Below are positions 16,571-25,883 of a stretch of 64,000 nucleotides of DNA, piece after piece; the first letter of the stretch is position 1, and each line of letters opens with the position of its first letter. The notes under the pieces were generated by a model. The model had not been told where the DNA came from. It saw only the letters and a program-made list of their open reading frames with translations, and searched no databases. The position numbers and the translations under genes were made by a program. Origin of the DNA: Tautonia plasticadhaerens (GTDB lineage: Bacteria; Planctomycetota; Planctomycetia; Isosphaerales; Isosphaeraceae). The stretch is taken from the NCBI RefSeq assembly GCF_007752535.1, contig NZ_CP036426.1, forward strand, positions 2,046,001 through 2,110,000. The letters are read 5' to 3'.

Positions 16571-16890
16571 CGATCGACGCCTCCCTGGTCGTGGTGCCCA
16601 TCCTGCGGCGATCGATCCGAAGTGCCGGGCGCGTCCTGTCCGGCGGTCACATCCCGTGTTCCTGCGTTCCAGGATCGGACCGGCGGGGGGGGTCGCTTGA
16701 CCCAAACTGGCGTTGACCCCCGGGGGGAGGCGGGATAGCCTCCGTCGTCCCCCGGGGATGCCCGAGGTCCGTGCCGACCGGCCGGACGAGGGGGGCATGC
16801 CCGGGGAAGGCGCCCAGGACGGGCGCCGGTCGGTCGATCTCGGGGGAGGAGCCGAAATCCCCCCCGGCCTGCCATCGCGAAGGAGAGCGT
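16571..16890. other. Divergent intergenic region
   Basis: 320 bases between two divergent genes, so it should hold both promoters. I see no convincing -35/-10 pair, no repeats and no RNA gene. AGGAGAG at 16881-16887 is the ribosome binding site of the right-hand gene. Confidence 0.5.
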
Positions 16891-18450
16891 ATGCCGGGCC
16901 CCGCCCCTCGGGTCGTCTTCCTCGGGCTCGACGGCGCCACCGAGGCGGTGCTCCGCCCCGCGTTCGAACGGGGCTGGATGCCGAACCTCGAGGCCCTCTG
17001 GGACCGATCGGCGACCGGCACCCTCTGGTCCTCCGAGCCGATGGTCACGCCCGTCGCCTGGACCTCGTTCCTGACCGGCTGCAACCCGCCGACGCACGGG
17101 ATCCACGAGTTCCACGCCATCGACCCGGCCGCCCGCACCATCATTCCCAACCACGCCGGCCGGATCCGGGTCCCGACGCTCTGGGACGCGATCTCCGAGT
17201 CGGGGAGGGAGGTCGTCAGCCTCGGCCTGCCGATGACCTACCCGCCGCCGGACGTCCGGGGGATCGTGGTCGCCGGGTCCGACGCACCCGGCCTGCAATG
17301 GGCCTTCGCCCAGTGCCCCGAGTTCGGCGAGGAAATCTTCCGGGACCTGCCGGGCTACTCGCACAAGGTACTCTGGAAGCGTCGGCCCCGGACGCTGGAC
17401 GAGCTTCGGAGCGTCTCCCTCCGCAACCGCGAGGTCTTCCGCGCCCAGGCCGGGGCCGCCGAGCGGGCCGATGCCCGGTGCGACTGGTCGGCCATGATGG
17501 TCCACTTCCACAACCTCGACGGCATCCAGCACCGACTCTGGCCGTATCTGGACCTGGACGAGACGGCGGCCCATCAGCCCGAGTGGACGGCCGAGGTGGT
17601 CGCCTGCCTCCGGGAGCTGGACGAGGCCGTCGGTCGGCTCCTGGAACTGGCCTCGAGGCGGGACGCGGCGGTGATCGCGCTCTCCGATCACGGCTTCGGC
17701 CCCTGCCGGGCGTTGGTCGACGTGAACGGCCTGCTCTGCCGGGCGGGGCTCCAGCGCCGGTTGCCCTACGGCACCCGCCTCTCCTATCGCCTGAGCCGCA
17801 TCCGGGACCGCTTCGATCGGTGGAAGCGCCGGCGATCGCCCGAGGGGACGTCGCGGCGGGGCCCGCGGTCGATCGAGGGGGAAGTCGGCTGCGACTGGTC
17901 GAGGACGGCGGCGTTCGCCCCGTTCGGCCAGCTCTGCGGGTCGATCTTCCTGAACGAGGACCTGGTGTCCGGCTCCTCGGCGGCGGGCCGGACCATCGGC
18001 GAGATCATCGACGCGCTCCGGGCCGCTGAGGACCCCGACACCGGGCTCCCCCTGTTCGCCGACGCCTTCGACGTGGCCGAACGCTACAACCTCGACCCGG
18101 CCGCCGAGGGCCTCCCCGACGTGCTCGCCCCCTCGACCGACGGCTACCAGGCGATGGCCAAGTGGGCGCCCTTCAGCCGATCGCTCCTCCGGCCCGACCC
18201 GAATTTGCCGGCCACCCACCGGTATGACGGCGTGATCGCCATCGACGCCCCCGGCGTCTCCCCCGACACCCGACTCGACGCCGAGCTGCCCGACGTGGCG
18301 CCGACGGCCCTCGCGCTGCTCGGCCAGGCGGTGCCCGAGTTCATGGAAGGCCGGATCCTGGACGAGGCGTTCGACCGGGACGAGGCCTCGATCGGGACGG
18401 CCGCCACGGGAGGGCCCGGCATCCGACCCGCTCGACGGCCGATCGGCTGA
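16891..18450 (+). CDS. Type I phosphodiesterase / nucleotide pyrophosphatase (alkaline phosphatase superfamily)
   Basis: 519 residues with AGGAGAG before the ATG. The N-terminal VVFLGLDGATEAVLRPAFE supplies the first metal aspartate; TPVAWTSFLTG (~52-62) contains the nucleophile region; HFHNLDGIQHRLW (~205-217) and SDHGFGP (~265) give further metal ligands. This order is diagnostic of PF01663-type enzymes, which cleave phosphodiester or phosphonate bonds. No signal peptide, so it is cytoplasmic. An ACP gene follows 51 bases later on the same strand, which suggests a lipid or carrier-bound phosphate substrate; that is inference. Confidence 0.8.
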   Translation: MPGPAPRVVFLGLDGATEAVLRPAFERGWMPNLEALWDRSATGTLWSSEPMVTPVAWTSFLTGCNPPTHGIHEFHAIDPAARTIIPNHAGRIRVPTLWDAISESGREVVSLGLPMTYPPPDVRGIVVAGSDAPGLQWAFAQCPEFGEEIFRDLPGYSHKVLWKRRPRTLDELRSVSLRNREVFRAQAGAAERADARCDWSAMMVHFHNLDGIQHRLWPYLDLDETAAHQPEWTAEVVACLRELDEAVGRLLELASRRDAAVIALSDHGFGPCRALVDVNGLLCRAGLQRRLPYGTRLSYRLSRIRDRFDRWKRRRSPEGTSRRGPRSIEGEVGCDWSRTAAFAPFGQLCGSIFLNEDLVSGSSAAGRTIGEIIDALRAAEDPDTGLPLFADAFDVAERYNLDPAAEGLPDVLAPSTDGYQAMAKWAPFSRSLLRPDPNLPATHRYDGVIAIDAPGVSPDTRLDAELPDVAPTALALLGQAVPEFMEGRILDEAFDRDEASIGTAATGGPGIRPARRPIG

Positions 18451-18501
18451 CCGGCACCGGGTCGAGCCGACTCAAACCACCTCACCCCGAGGACCGAACC
18501 G

Positions 18502-18753
18502 ATGGACCCCATCCGGGCCGCGATCCGAGACTACCTGCTCCAGGAATTCCTCCCCGGCGAGGACCCCGAGGAGCTTTCCGACGAGACGCCGCTGATCACC
18601 GGCGGCGTGCTCGACTCGATCAGCACGCTGAAGCTGGTCGTCTACCTGGAGGAGCGGTTCGGCATCAGCCTCGAAGCCCATGAGGCCGGCGTCGAGCACC
18701 TCGACTCGGTCGACCGGATCGCCTCGCTGGTGTCGAAGAAGCAGGCCGCCTGA
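18502..18753 (+). CDS. Acyl carrier protein
   Basis: 83 residues, acidic, predicted as a four-helix bundle. The phosphopantetheine site is GGVLDSISTLKLV with Ser at about residue 39. It is a stand-alone carrier outside a fatty-acid (fab) cluster, hence probably dedicated to a special pathway. It is co-directional with the phosphodiesterase gene and convergent with the GH3-family gene (34-base gap), whose adenylating activity could charge or use the carrier. The partner is inferred from position only. Confidence 0.85.
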   Translation: MDPIRAAIRDYLLQEFLPGEDPEELSDETPLITGGVLDSISTLKLVVYLEERFGISLEAHEAGVEHLDSVDRIASLVSKKQAA

Positions 18754-18786
18754 GCGATCGACGATCCGGCCCGACCGCCCCCCCGG

Positions 18787-20409
18787 CTACCCCGGAGGGG
18801 CGGGCACCGGTCCGGCCGCCAGTTCGGCCGAAACGGCCCCGGAGCCCCGGAAGAACTCGACCAGCTCCGAGGTCAGCAGGCCGCCGCCGTCCATCCGGGG
18901 GACCTTGTGCTGGCCGCCGAGCTTGCCCTTCGAGCGCATCCAGTCGGCGAACCCGCCGGGGCGGACCGCGACGACGGAGGGCATCGGCAGGCCGACCCCC
19001 TCCGTCCGATGGGCGGCGTAGTCGGCATTCCTCCGGGACAGGTCGGCGTCCAGGGCGATCCGGAACGCTTCGAGGTCGGCCGGGGGTCGGGAGAACTCGA
19101 CGAGGAGCCGGTGGTGGCCGAGCGCCCCCTCGAAGACCGGGCCGGCGTGCCACTCCAGGACGACCGAGCCCGTCTCCTCGGCGGCCGAGGCCATCGCCCC
19201 CTCGATCTCCTCGCTGATGAGGTGCTCGCCGAAGGCGGAGAGCGTGTATTTCGTCCGGCCGGTGAAGCTCAGCAGCGGGGGACGCAGCGACTCGAACCGG
19301 ACCGTATCGCCCACGACGTGCGCCCACATGCCGGCGCAGGTCGAGAGGACGATTGCATAGTTGATGCCTGCCTGCACGTCCCCCAGCCAGTGCCGGGTCG
19401 GCTCGGGGTTGTCCAGCTCGTCGACCGGCACGAACTCGAGAAAAAGCCCGTTGCCCAGCAGCGGTCGGAGCAGGCCCGTTCGACGGTCGCCGAAGGCGAC
19501 AAACCCCTCGGAGCAGGGGTAGGTCTCCTGCAGGGCGATGTGATCGCCGCCGAGGATGCGGTCGAAGGACGCCCGGTACGGGTCGAACTTGAGGCCGCCG
19601 TGGACGACCACCTCCAGGGTCGGCCAGGCCTCGGCCACCGTCGCCTTGCCGGTCCTCCCCAAGAGGCGTTCGAAGAACATGAGCAGCCAGCTCGGCACGC
19701 CGCTGATGAGGGTGATCGGCTCCGATCGGCTGTCGTCGACGAGCCGGGTGAGCTTGCGGTCCCAGTCGGTCTCGTGCGCGAGCTCGACGGGGGGGAAGGT
19801 GTAGGGCCGGATCGCCTCGTGCACTTCGAGCGAGGCGATCGCGCTGAGGTCTCCCTGGCGGACGCCGGGCGCGGGGGTTTCCAGGTCGGTCGTGCCGCCG
19901 AGGAAGAAGATCTTCCCCCGGAAGAGGCGGGAATCGGGCCGATGGGCCATGAACGCCCGGACCATCGCCCAGGCGGCGTTCCGGTTCGAGGCGAGCATCT
20001 CCCGGGAGACCGGGATGTACTTGGTCGCCCCCTGGGTCGTGCCGCTGGTCAGGGCGAAGTAGGGGATCATGCCCGGCCAGGTCACGTCCCGGAGCGTGGG
20101 AAACGAGGCGGCGAGGTAGTCGTCCCAGAGCTGCTCGTAGGTCCGCAGCGGGACGGCCCGGCGGAAGGCCGAGACCAGCCCCTCGTCCGACCGAACCCGG
20201 AGGATCGACTCGAAGCCGTGATCCCGGCCGAACCGGGTGGCCCGCGCCTTCGACAGCAGCCTCCGGAGCTGATTCGCCTGGCTCGAGGCCGGGTCGGGGG
20301 CCGGCGAGGACTCCGCCACCCGGGCGGCGGCCCGGATCGCCAGGTTCACGCCCGCCTTGACCGGGGAGAGCCCGGCGATCCGGGAGACGGAGGAGGGGGA
20401 TCGGCTCAT
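18787..20409 (-). CDS. GH3-family acyl-adenylating / amido synthetase-like enzyme
   Basis: 540 residues, the family's usual length. An N-terminal helical lead (~1-110) is followed by the ATP-binding loop ALTSGTTQGATKYIPVS (~119-135), the YPCSEGF segment (~295) typical of GH3 enzymes and YAxVLST/FTGRTKYTLSAFGEH (~350-395) of the hinge and C-terminal cap. Plant GH3 proteins adenylate carboxylic acids and join them to amino acids; bacterial members are found near ACPs and lipid genes but mostly uncharacterised. The methyltransferase gene lies upstream on the same strand with a 70-base gap and an alpha/beta hydrolase before that, so a three-gene unit is plausible. Confidence 0.82.
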   Translation of the reverse strand: MSRSPSSVSRIAGLSPVKAGVNLAIRAAARVAESSPAPDPASSQANQLRRLLSKARATRFGRDHGFESILRVRSDEGLVSAFRRAVPLRTYEQLWDDYLAASFPTLRDVTWPGMIPYFALTSGTTQGATKYIPVSREMLASNRNAAWAMVRAFMAHRPDSRLFRGKIFFLGGTTDLETPAPGVRQGDLSAIASLEVHEAIRPYTFPPVELAHETDWDRKLTRLVDDSRSEPITLISGVPSWLLMFFERLLGRTGKATVAEAWPTLEVVVHGGLKFDPYRASFDRILGGDHIALQETYPCSEGFVAFGDRRTGLLRPLLGNGLFLEFVPVDELDNPEPTRHWLGDVQAGINYAIVLSTCAGMWAHVVGDTVRFESLRPPLLSFTGRTKYTLSAFGEHLISEEIEGAMASAAEETGSVVLEWHAGPVFEGALGHHRLLVEFSRPPADLEAFRIALDADLSRRNADYAAHRTEGVGLPMPSVVAVRPGGFADWMRSKGKLGGQHKVPRMDGGGLLTSELVEFFRGSGAVSAELAAGPVPAPPG

Positions 20410-20479
20410 CGGGAGGGGCGGGGGGTGGATGGGGAGGAGGCTCGGACCCGCCCGGTCGATCCCGGGATCGGCCGGGCCC

Positions 20480-21058
20480 TCAGTCGATCGGCCTGACCCC
20501 TCGGCAGTAGTAGGCGCCGGCCGGGGGGATGTTGCGGGGCTCGAAGGCGAACCGGACCTCGTAGAAGAAGGACCGGTAGAAGCGGAGGTAGACCCAGGGC
20601 AGCTCGGTGATCTGGTTGTAGGTCCCGGCGGGGTCGAGGATCTGGGAGACGTTGCGGATCAGGTCGCGTTGCAGGTCTTTCGGGAAGGAGGGGACGGGGA
20701 GGCCGGAGATCACGTTGTCGACGCGGTCGATGCCCCGGTCTTTGAGCATGGCGGCGAGGTCCCGGACGTCCCCCTCGATGATCTCCAGGTTGGGCCGGGG
20801 TTCGAACCGCTCCCGGAGGACCCGGACGAAGTCGGGGTCGCGTTCCAGGACGATCAGTCGGGTCTCGGGGCGGGCCCGGTCGACGAGTTCCCGGGTGATC
20901 GGGCCGGTCCCGGCGCCCAGCTCGATCAGGACCCGGGCCCGGTCCCAGTCGACGTTGCGGACGGTGGCCCGGGAGAGCCAGGGGCTGCTGGGGGCGAGGC
21001 TGGCGATGGCAGTCCCGTGGCGGAGGAACTTGCCGAGGAACAGGAGCGATAGGTTCAT
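20480..21058 (-). CDS. SAM-dependent methyltransferase, phospholipid N-methyltransferase-like
   Basis: 192 residues from the ATG at 21058. The Rossmann motif I is VLIELGAGTGPITREL (~43-58), followed by LIVLERDPDFVRVLRE (motif II) and IEGDVRDLAAML (motif III); NVISGLPVPSFP replaces the NPPY motif of rRNA dimethylases. This set is that of PmtA-type phospholipid methyltransferases and KsgA-like relatives, both about this size. The missing NPPY and the position next to a lipase-like hydrolase and GH3/ACP genes favour a small amine or lipid head group as substrate. Confidence 0.75.
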   Translation of the reverse strand: MNLSLLFLGKFLRHGTAIASLAPSSPWLSRATVRNVDWDRARVLIELGAGTGPITRELVDRARPETRLIVLERDPDFVRVLRERFEPRPNLEIIEGDVRDLAAMLKDRGIDRVDNVISGLPVPSFPKDLQRDLIRNVSQILDPAGTYNQITELPWVYLRFYRSFFYEVRFAFEPRNIPPAGAYYCRGVRPID

Positions 21059-21117
21059 GGGATCCGGGCGGTGATCGTCGAAGATGCGGGGCGGATGAGG
21101 CAGAGCCGGATGGGCGA

Positions 21118-21972
21118 TCAGTGGGCGGCCGCACGGCGGGCCTTCCGGGACCGGACCGGGGAGAGCATCGGCGGGATGGTGACGAGCTTGTCCTTGAGGA
21201 AACGGACGACGAGCTTGTTGACCAGCCCGGCCCGCTCGATCTGGGGGGCGTGGCCGCATCGGGGGATGGCGACCTGCCGGGCCCGGGGCATGCGCTCGGC
21301 GGCCCGGATCGAGCCGGGGATGTCGGCGATGACCCGGTCGTCGAGGCCCCAGATCAGCAGGGTCTGGTGCGGGACGCGCTCCAACAGGTCGCCGACCGAG
21401 TGGCCGACGGTGCCCCGGAGGGTCCGGAGGACCCCCTTCTTCCAGCGCCGGTCCCGGAACTTGCGCTCGATGGCCTCGACCAGCTCCTCGCCGGCGAACT
21501 GGGCCTTGTGGAAGACGGAACGGACGAGCGAGTCGTAGTCGCTGCGGCGGACGCCCTCCATGACCGGCAGGTTCTCGTCGCCGTGCAGGCCGGAGGGACA
21601 AATCAGCACCAACTTGTTCACCTTCTCCGGGTGCCGGGCGGCGTAGGTCAGCAGGATCTGGCCGCCGAGGCTGGAGCCGACGAGGTTGTAGGGCGGCTTC
21701 TGGACGAACTCGTCGAGGTAGCGGGCCAGTCGATCGGTGAGGTAGCCGATCGTGACCTCGCCGCCGCCGTCGATGTGCCGGTGCAGGTCGTCGCCGTCGT
21801 AGACGAGCAGCTCGGGCACCTTGACGTCGAAGTGGCGGGACCAGGAGGTCCGATTGGCGAACCAGCTCTCCGACTGCTCGGCCAGCCCGTTGACCAGGAC
21901 CAGGGGGCCGGAGCGTCGGTAGCTGCGGAGGGCCAGCGGGAGGTTGAAGAAGTTCCGCCCGTTCGTCTTCAT
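21118..21972 (-). CDS. Alpha/beta hydrolase
   Basis: 284 residues. It shows the alpha/beta fold hallmarks in order: oxyanion strand LVLVNGLAEQSESW (~24-37), nucleophile elbow YNLVGSSLGGQIL (Ser ~100 in GSSLGG), LIWGLDDRV acid strand (~207) and the histidine in RCGHAPQIE (~241). No signal peptide. Such proteins are esterases, lipases or C-C hydrolases; substrate unknown. It is the first gene of a likely minus-strand run with the methyltransferase and GH3 genes. The basic C-terminal tail (SRKARRAAAH) is not part of the fold. Confidence 0.82.
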   Translation of the reverse strand: MKTNGRNFFNLPLALRSYRRSGPLVLVNGLAEQSESWFANRTSWSRHFDVKVPELLVYDGDDLHRHIDGGGEVTIGYLTDRLARYLDEFVQKPPYNLVGSSLGGQILLTYAARHPEKVNKLVLICPSGLHGDENLPVMEGVRRSDYDSLVRSVFHKAQFAGEELVEAIERKFRDRRWKKGVLRTLRGTVGHSVGDLLERVPHQTLLIWGLDDRVIADIPGSIRAAERMPRARQVAIPRCGHAPQIERAGLVNKLVVRFLKDKLVTIPPMLSPVRSRKARRAAAH

Positions 21973-22181
21973 CGGATCGGTCGACTCTCGGATGCCTGAC
22001 GAGGGCCCGGGCGGGGTCGGCCTGGGGAACCGTCGGGCGGGGTCGGATCACGAGGACGCGGCCGACCCTCGCGTCGGCCATCGAGACGCCAAGCATACCA
22101 TACCGCGTCGCCCGGGAGGCAAGCGTTCCACCCGCCGGTCGAGAACCTTCTCCGAAGCTTCAAGGGCGAAGTGGAGCCCGG

Positions 22182-22209
22182 TTGACGGCCGGCGTGCCGG
22201 AGATATCAC
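22182..22209 (+). promoter_or_regulatory. Candidate promoter for the SDR gene
   Basis: TTGACG (22182-22187), a 16-base spacer, TATCAC (22204-22209), 56 bases before the ATG at 22265, in the divergent gap with the hydrolase gene. Confidence 0.35.
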
Positions 22210-22264
22210 TAGACCGGGTGGCGGGCCGGGCCGGGACACACGGGAGCAGGGGGGGACTCGTCCG

Positions 22265-23260
22265 ATGCGCGTCTTCATCGCCGGGGGGACCGGGCTGATC
22301 GGCACCCGACTGGTCGGGGAACTTCGATCTCGGGGGGATCGGCCCGTGGTGCTGACCCGCCGGGCATCGGGCGTGGGGGATCGCGAGGAGTTCCGCGGGG
22401 TGGAACTCGTGCAGGGGGACCCCACGCGGCCCGGGGACTGGCAAGGCGCGGTCGACGGCTGCGACGCGGTCGTCAACCTGGCCGGGTCCAATATCTTCTC
22501 GAAGCGATGGTCCGCCGAGGTGAGGCGGACGATCCGGGAGAGCCGGGTCCGGTCGACCGAGCATCTGGTCGACGCGACGCGTCGGGCGTCGCGGCGGCCG
22601 TCGGCGTTCGTCCTCGGCTCGGCCATCGGCTATTACGGACCAACCGGGGACGAGGAGCTGACCGAGTCGAGCCCCCCGGGTACCGACTTCATGGCCGAGG
22701 TCTGCAAGGAATGGGAGGCCGCCGCCGGGCCGGCCTCGGGCGATGGGACGCGGCTGGCGATCGTCCGCACCGGGGTCGTGCTGGCCCGGGGGGAGGGGGC
22801 GCTGGGCGTGATGACGCCGATCTTCAAGTGGGTCCCGGGCGGCGCGGCCCCGATCGGCAGCGGATCGGTCCCCTTCGCCCCCGCGACCGGCCGGCAGTGG
22901 TTCAGCTGGATCCACCTGGCCGACATCGTCGGCATCTTCCTGATGGCGCTCGACCGGGCCGATGCCCTCGGGCCGATCAACGGCACCGCGCCCCGGCCCG
23001 TCCGCAACGTCGAGTTCGGCCGAGCGCTCGCCCGGGTGCTCCATCGGCCCTTCCTGCCGGTCGGGCCGCCGGACGTGGCGCTTCGGGTCGTGCTGGGAGG
23101 CGTCGCCGAGGCGGTCACCCGAGGGCAGCGGGTGCTGCCGGGACGGGCGACCGGGCTGGGATACCAATTCCGGTTCCCCGAGGTGAACGAGGCATTGGAA
23201 GACTTGCTCGGGTCGCACCGCTCGGCTCGTGAGACGCCCCGGCCGACCTCGACGGCCTGA
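22265..23260 (+). CDS. TIGR01777-family NAD(P)-dependent epimerase (YfcH/SDR39U-like)
   Basis: 331 residues from the ATG at 22265. The N-terminal MRVFIAGGTGLIGTRL holds the GxxGxxG dinucleotide-binding loop. VVNLAGSNIFSKRWSAEVR (about 72-90), GSAIGYYGPTGDE (~118-130, with the active-site tyrosine), and the late WFSWIHLADIVGIFLMAL and GPINGTAP are the conserved blocks of TIGR01777 atypical SDRs. These proteins bind NADPH; their physiological reaction is not settled, although they are often found with cell-division or photolyase genes. It converges with the kinase gene with a 6-base gap, so the two transcripts must overlap or share a terminator. Confidence 0.86.
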   Translation: MRVFIAGGTGLIGTRLVGELRSRGDRPVVLTRRASGVGDREEFRGVELVQGDPTRPGDWQGAVDGCDAVVNLAGSNIFSKRWSAEVRRTIRESRVRSTEHLVDATRRASRRPSAFVLGSAIGYYGPTGDEELTESSPPGTDFMAEVCKEWEAAAGPASGDGTRLAIVRTGVVLARGEGALGVMTPIFKWVPGGAAPIGSGSVPFAPATGRQWFSWIHLADIVGIFLMALDRADALGPINGTAPRPVRNVEFGRALARVLHRPFLPVGPPDVALRVVLGGVAEAVTRGQRVLPGRATGLGYQFRFPEVNEALEDLLGSHRSARETPRPTSTA

Positions 23261-23266
23261 AGCGGG

Positions 23267-24538
23267 TCAAATCAGGAACCCGACGACCACCCCGGCGGCG
23301 AAGGCCAGCAGGAGCAGCCCGATCAGCAGCAGCAACGCCCCGACGGCCGACCCCTCGGCGAGCCGGGCGATCGGCTGGAACCAGGCGGGGTAGCTCGGCG
23401 TGACGTGGACGTACTTGATCTGCGGCGGCTGCGGCCGGGGGGGGGTGGGGGCCGGCTCGGCCGGGGCCGGCACCCTGGCAGGGGAGGGGGGGAGCTTCTG
23501 GAAGACGGAGTGCAACGCCTCCGCGGCCTCGGCCGCGCTGCCGTAGCGGTCCCCCGGGCTGTTGGCGAGCAGGCGGTCCATCACCTCGACCAGTCGGCGC
23601 GGGGTCTCCGGCTTGACGCTCGGGATCGGCACGTGGGCGCCCGTGATCCGGGCCCCGAGCCGCTCGACCGGCGAGTTCCCCGGGAACGGCAAGCGGCCGG
23701 TCAGCAGGTGGTACATCGTGCAGCCGAGGCTGAACAGGTCGCTCCGGGGGTCGACGTCCCGGCCGCAGGCCTGCTCGGGGGACATGTAGTCGATGGTCCC
23801 CACGGCCACGCCGTCGGCGGTCTTGAACTGGGCGTCCTCGTCGGCCTCGTGCAGGGTGGCGAGGCCGAGGTCGAGGACCTTGATCACCCCCTGGGTGCCG
23901 AGCAGCAGGTTCGAAGGCTTGACGTCGCGGTGGATGATCCCCCGCTCGTGGGCGTGCTGCAAGCCGAGTGCGGCCTGCGAGGCATACTCGGCCAGCGTCT
24001 CGGGGGGGATCACCCCCTTACTCCGGAGGCGCTGTCCGAGGCTGTCGCCGTCGACGTACTCCATGGCGATGTAGAGGATGCCCCGGTCCTTGTCGGCGTC
24101 GAAGGCCTGGATGATGTTCGGGTGGTTGAGCTTGCCGACCAGGCGCATCTCGCGCTGGAACCGGGCGACGACCCGCTGGTTGTTGCTGATCTCCGGCGCG
24201 ATGATCTTCAGGGCCGAGATCCGGTTCATCATCCGGTGCTGGGCCTTGTAGACCCGCCCCATCGAGCCGGCCCCCAGCTTCTCCAGGATGATGTACCGGC
24301 CGATGATCAGGCCGCCGGGCCGGTTGCTCAGCAGGCGACGGGCCTGGTACTCGGTCAGGACCCGGTCCTTGACCAGCTTCCGGGCCATCTCGGTCGAGTC
24401 GATCGGGTAGTCGCCCGCGAGGACCTTGGAGCGGATGTCGGCCAGGCGGGACTCGGAGAGGATGCCGGCTCGCTTGAGCACGCGCAGGAACTCGGCGGGC
24501 ACGTCGCTATCGGATTTCGATCGCTCGCTGGTCGCCAT
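23267..24538 (-). CDS. Membrane-anchored Ser/Thr protein kinase (Hanks/PknB type)
   Basis: 423 residues from the ATG at 24538. An N-terminal helical region (~10-75) ends in LTEYQARRLLSNRPGGLIIG, a lead-in common in planctomycete kinases. The kinase domain spans ~81-350: glycine loop GAGSMG (89-94), Lys111, HRDVKPSN (203-210), DLG (223-225) in place of DFG, and APE replaced by SPE. A Pro-rich linker (~365-390) leads to one C-terminal transmembrane helix (~395-423), placing the kinase in the cytoplasm. Planctomycetes encode dozens of such kinases; partners are unknown. Confidence 0.9.
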   Translation of the reverse strand: MATSERSKSDSDVPAEFLRVLKRAGILSESRLADIRSKVLAGDYPIDSTEMARKLVKDRVLTEYQARRLLSNRPGGLIIGRYIILEKLGAGSMGRVYKAQHRMMNRISALKIIAPEISNNQRVVARFQREMRLVGKLNHPNIIQAFDADKDRGILYIAMEYVDGDSLGQRLRSKGVIPPETLAEYASQAALGLQHAHERGIIHRDVKPSNLLLGTQGVIKVLDLGLATLHEADEDAQFKTADGVAVGTIDYMSPEQACGRDVDPRSDLFSLGCTMYHLLTGRLPFPGNSPVERLGARITGAHVPIPSVKPETPRRLVEVMDRLLANSPGDRYGSAAEAAEALHSVFQKLPPSPARVPAPAEPAPTPPRPQPPQIKYVHVTPSYPAWFQPIARLAEGSAVGALLLLIGLLLLAFAAGVVVGFLI

Positions 24539-24891
24539 GCTGCGGTGTCCCCGGGCTCGACCTCGATCGGCTGTCCGCGTCCGCTCCCCAAGCCATGAGT
24601 AGACCATAACATAGGACGCATCCCGGGACAATCGATCCGGACCGAATGGGGTGAGGACGTCCCCCCCTTGTTCCGGAGAGTCCCGATCGAGTAAAACCGC
24701 TGGCATGAGCCTCGACCCCTCGCCCCGACGTCGTCGAGAGGCGGCCGTCCTGCCGGACCGGGCCCCTTCCCGGGTCGATCGGCCGATCGATCGGGGGTCG
24801 TGCCCTCGTTCGGGACGTCGCGAGCCCCGACCGGTCGAGGCGAGTCGAGCCGTCCGCCGATCCGGTCAGTGCTGAGCAAGAGAGAGAGCCC
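24539..24891. other. Divergent intergenic region (kinase / HAD gene)
   Basis: 353 bases. Apart from the candidate kinase promoter at 24603-24631 and the purine-rich AGAGAGAG (about 24880) before the HAD gene, I see nothing. Confidence 0.5.
24603..24631 (-). promoter_or_regulatory. Candidate promoter for the kinase gene
   Basis: On the minus strand TTGTCC (24631-24626), 17 bases, TATGGT (24608-24603), 65 bases before the start codon. The same -10 context (TATxxTGGTC) recurs before other genes of the window. Confidence 0.42.
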
Positions 24892-25794
24892 ATGTCGGTC
24901 GCCCCCGACCCCCAGGCCGCCCTCCGAGGGTTCGCCAAGACCTCGGACTTCTTCGTCGGCATCGACAGTGACGGCTGCGTCTTCGACACCATGGAGGTGA
25001 AGCACAAGGAATGCTTCATCCCCAACATCATCCGGTATTTCGGCCTCGCCGCCGTTTCGAAGTACGCCCGGGAGGCCGCCGAGTTCGTCAACCTCTACTC
25101 CAAGCATCGGGGCATCAACCGCTTCCCGGCGCTGACCGAGACGCTCGACCTGCTGGAGCGGCGGCCGGAGGTCTCGAGGAGGGGCGTGACGCTCCCCAGG
25201 CTCCAGGGGTTGCGAGGCTGGATCGGCCGGGAGTCGAAGCTCGGCAATCCCGTGCTCAGGGCCGAGGTCGAGCGGACCGGAGACGCCGACCTGGCCCTCT
25301 GCCTGGAGTGGAGCGAGGCGGTCAACCGGACCGTCGAGCAGATCGTCCGGGACGTGCCCCCGTTCCCGATGGTCCGGGAGTCGCTCGACGCGCTGAAGGG
25401 CAGGGCGGATGTGATGGTCGTCTCGGCCACGCCGACCGAGGCCCTGACCCGGGAATGGGTCGAGCACGGCATCGACGGCCACGTCGGCCTGATCGCCGGG
25501 CAGGAACTGGGTTCGAAGAAGGAGCACCTGGGGATCGCCGCGGTCGACCGTTACGAGCGGCACCGGATCCTGATGGTGGGAGACGCCCCCGGCGATCGCA
25601 AGGCGGCCGAGGCCAACGGCGTGCTCTTCTACCCGATCAACCCGGGGGACGAGGACCGATCCTGGCAGCGGTTCCACGACGAGGCCCTCCCCCGGTTCTT
25701 CGAAGGTTCGTACGAGGGCGAGTACATGGCCTCCCGGATCGCCGAGTTCGAGGCCCTCCTGCCCGAGCACCCGCCCTGGACCTCGGCCCCCTGA
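24892..25794 (+). CDS. HAD-superfamily hydrolase
   Basis: 300 residues. Motif I is GIDSDGCVFD with the nucleophile Asp25 and the acid Asp27; motif II Ser is in MVVSATPTEAL (~177); motif III Lys is in GSKKEHLG (~206); motif IV is MVGDAPGDRKAAEANG (~226-241). A large helical cap (~40-150) is inserted after motif I, larger than in typical subfamily I phosphatases. It is the first gene of a co-directional set with PPi-phosphofructokinase (90 bases) and 6-phosphogluconate dehydrogenase, so a sugar-phosphate substrate is plausible but not shown. Confidence 0.82.
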   Translation: MSVAPDPQAALRGFAKTSDFFVGIDSDGCVFDTMEVKHKECFIPNIIRYFGLAAVSKYAREAAEFVNLYSKHRGINRFPALTETLDLLERRPEVSRRGVTLPRLQGLRGWIGRESKLGNPVLRAEVERTGDADLALCLEWSEAVNRTVEQIVRDVPPFPMVRESLDALKGRADVMVVSATPTEALTREWVEHGIDGHVGLIAGQELGSKKEHLGIAAVDRYERHRILMVGDAPGDRKAAEANGVLFYPINPGDEDRSWQRFHDEALPRFFEGSYEGEYMASRIAEFEALLPEHPPWTSAP

Positions 25795-25883
25795 GCCGGG
25801 CCGGCCCGCGATCGCCCCCCGATCACCCGAGCGATTCCCGATCCCGGCGGGGGCTCATGCCTCCCCGCCCCCCGAGGTGACCC

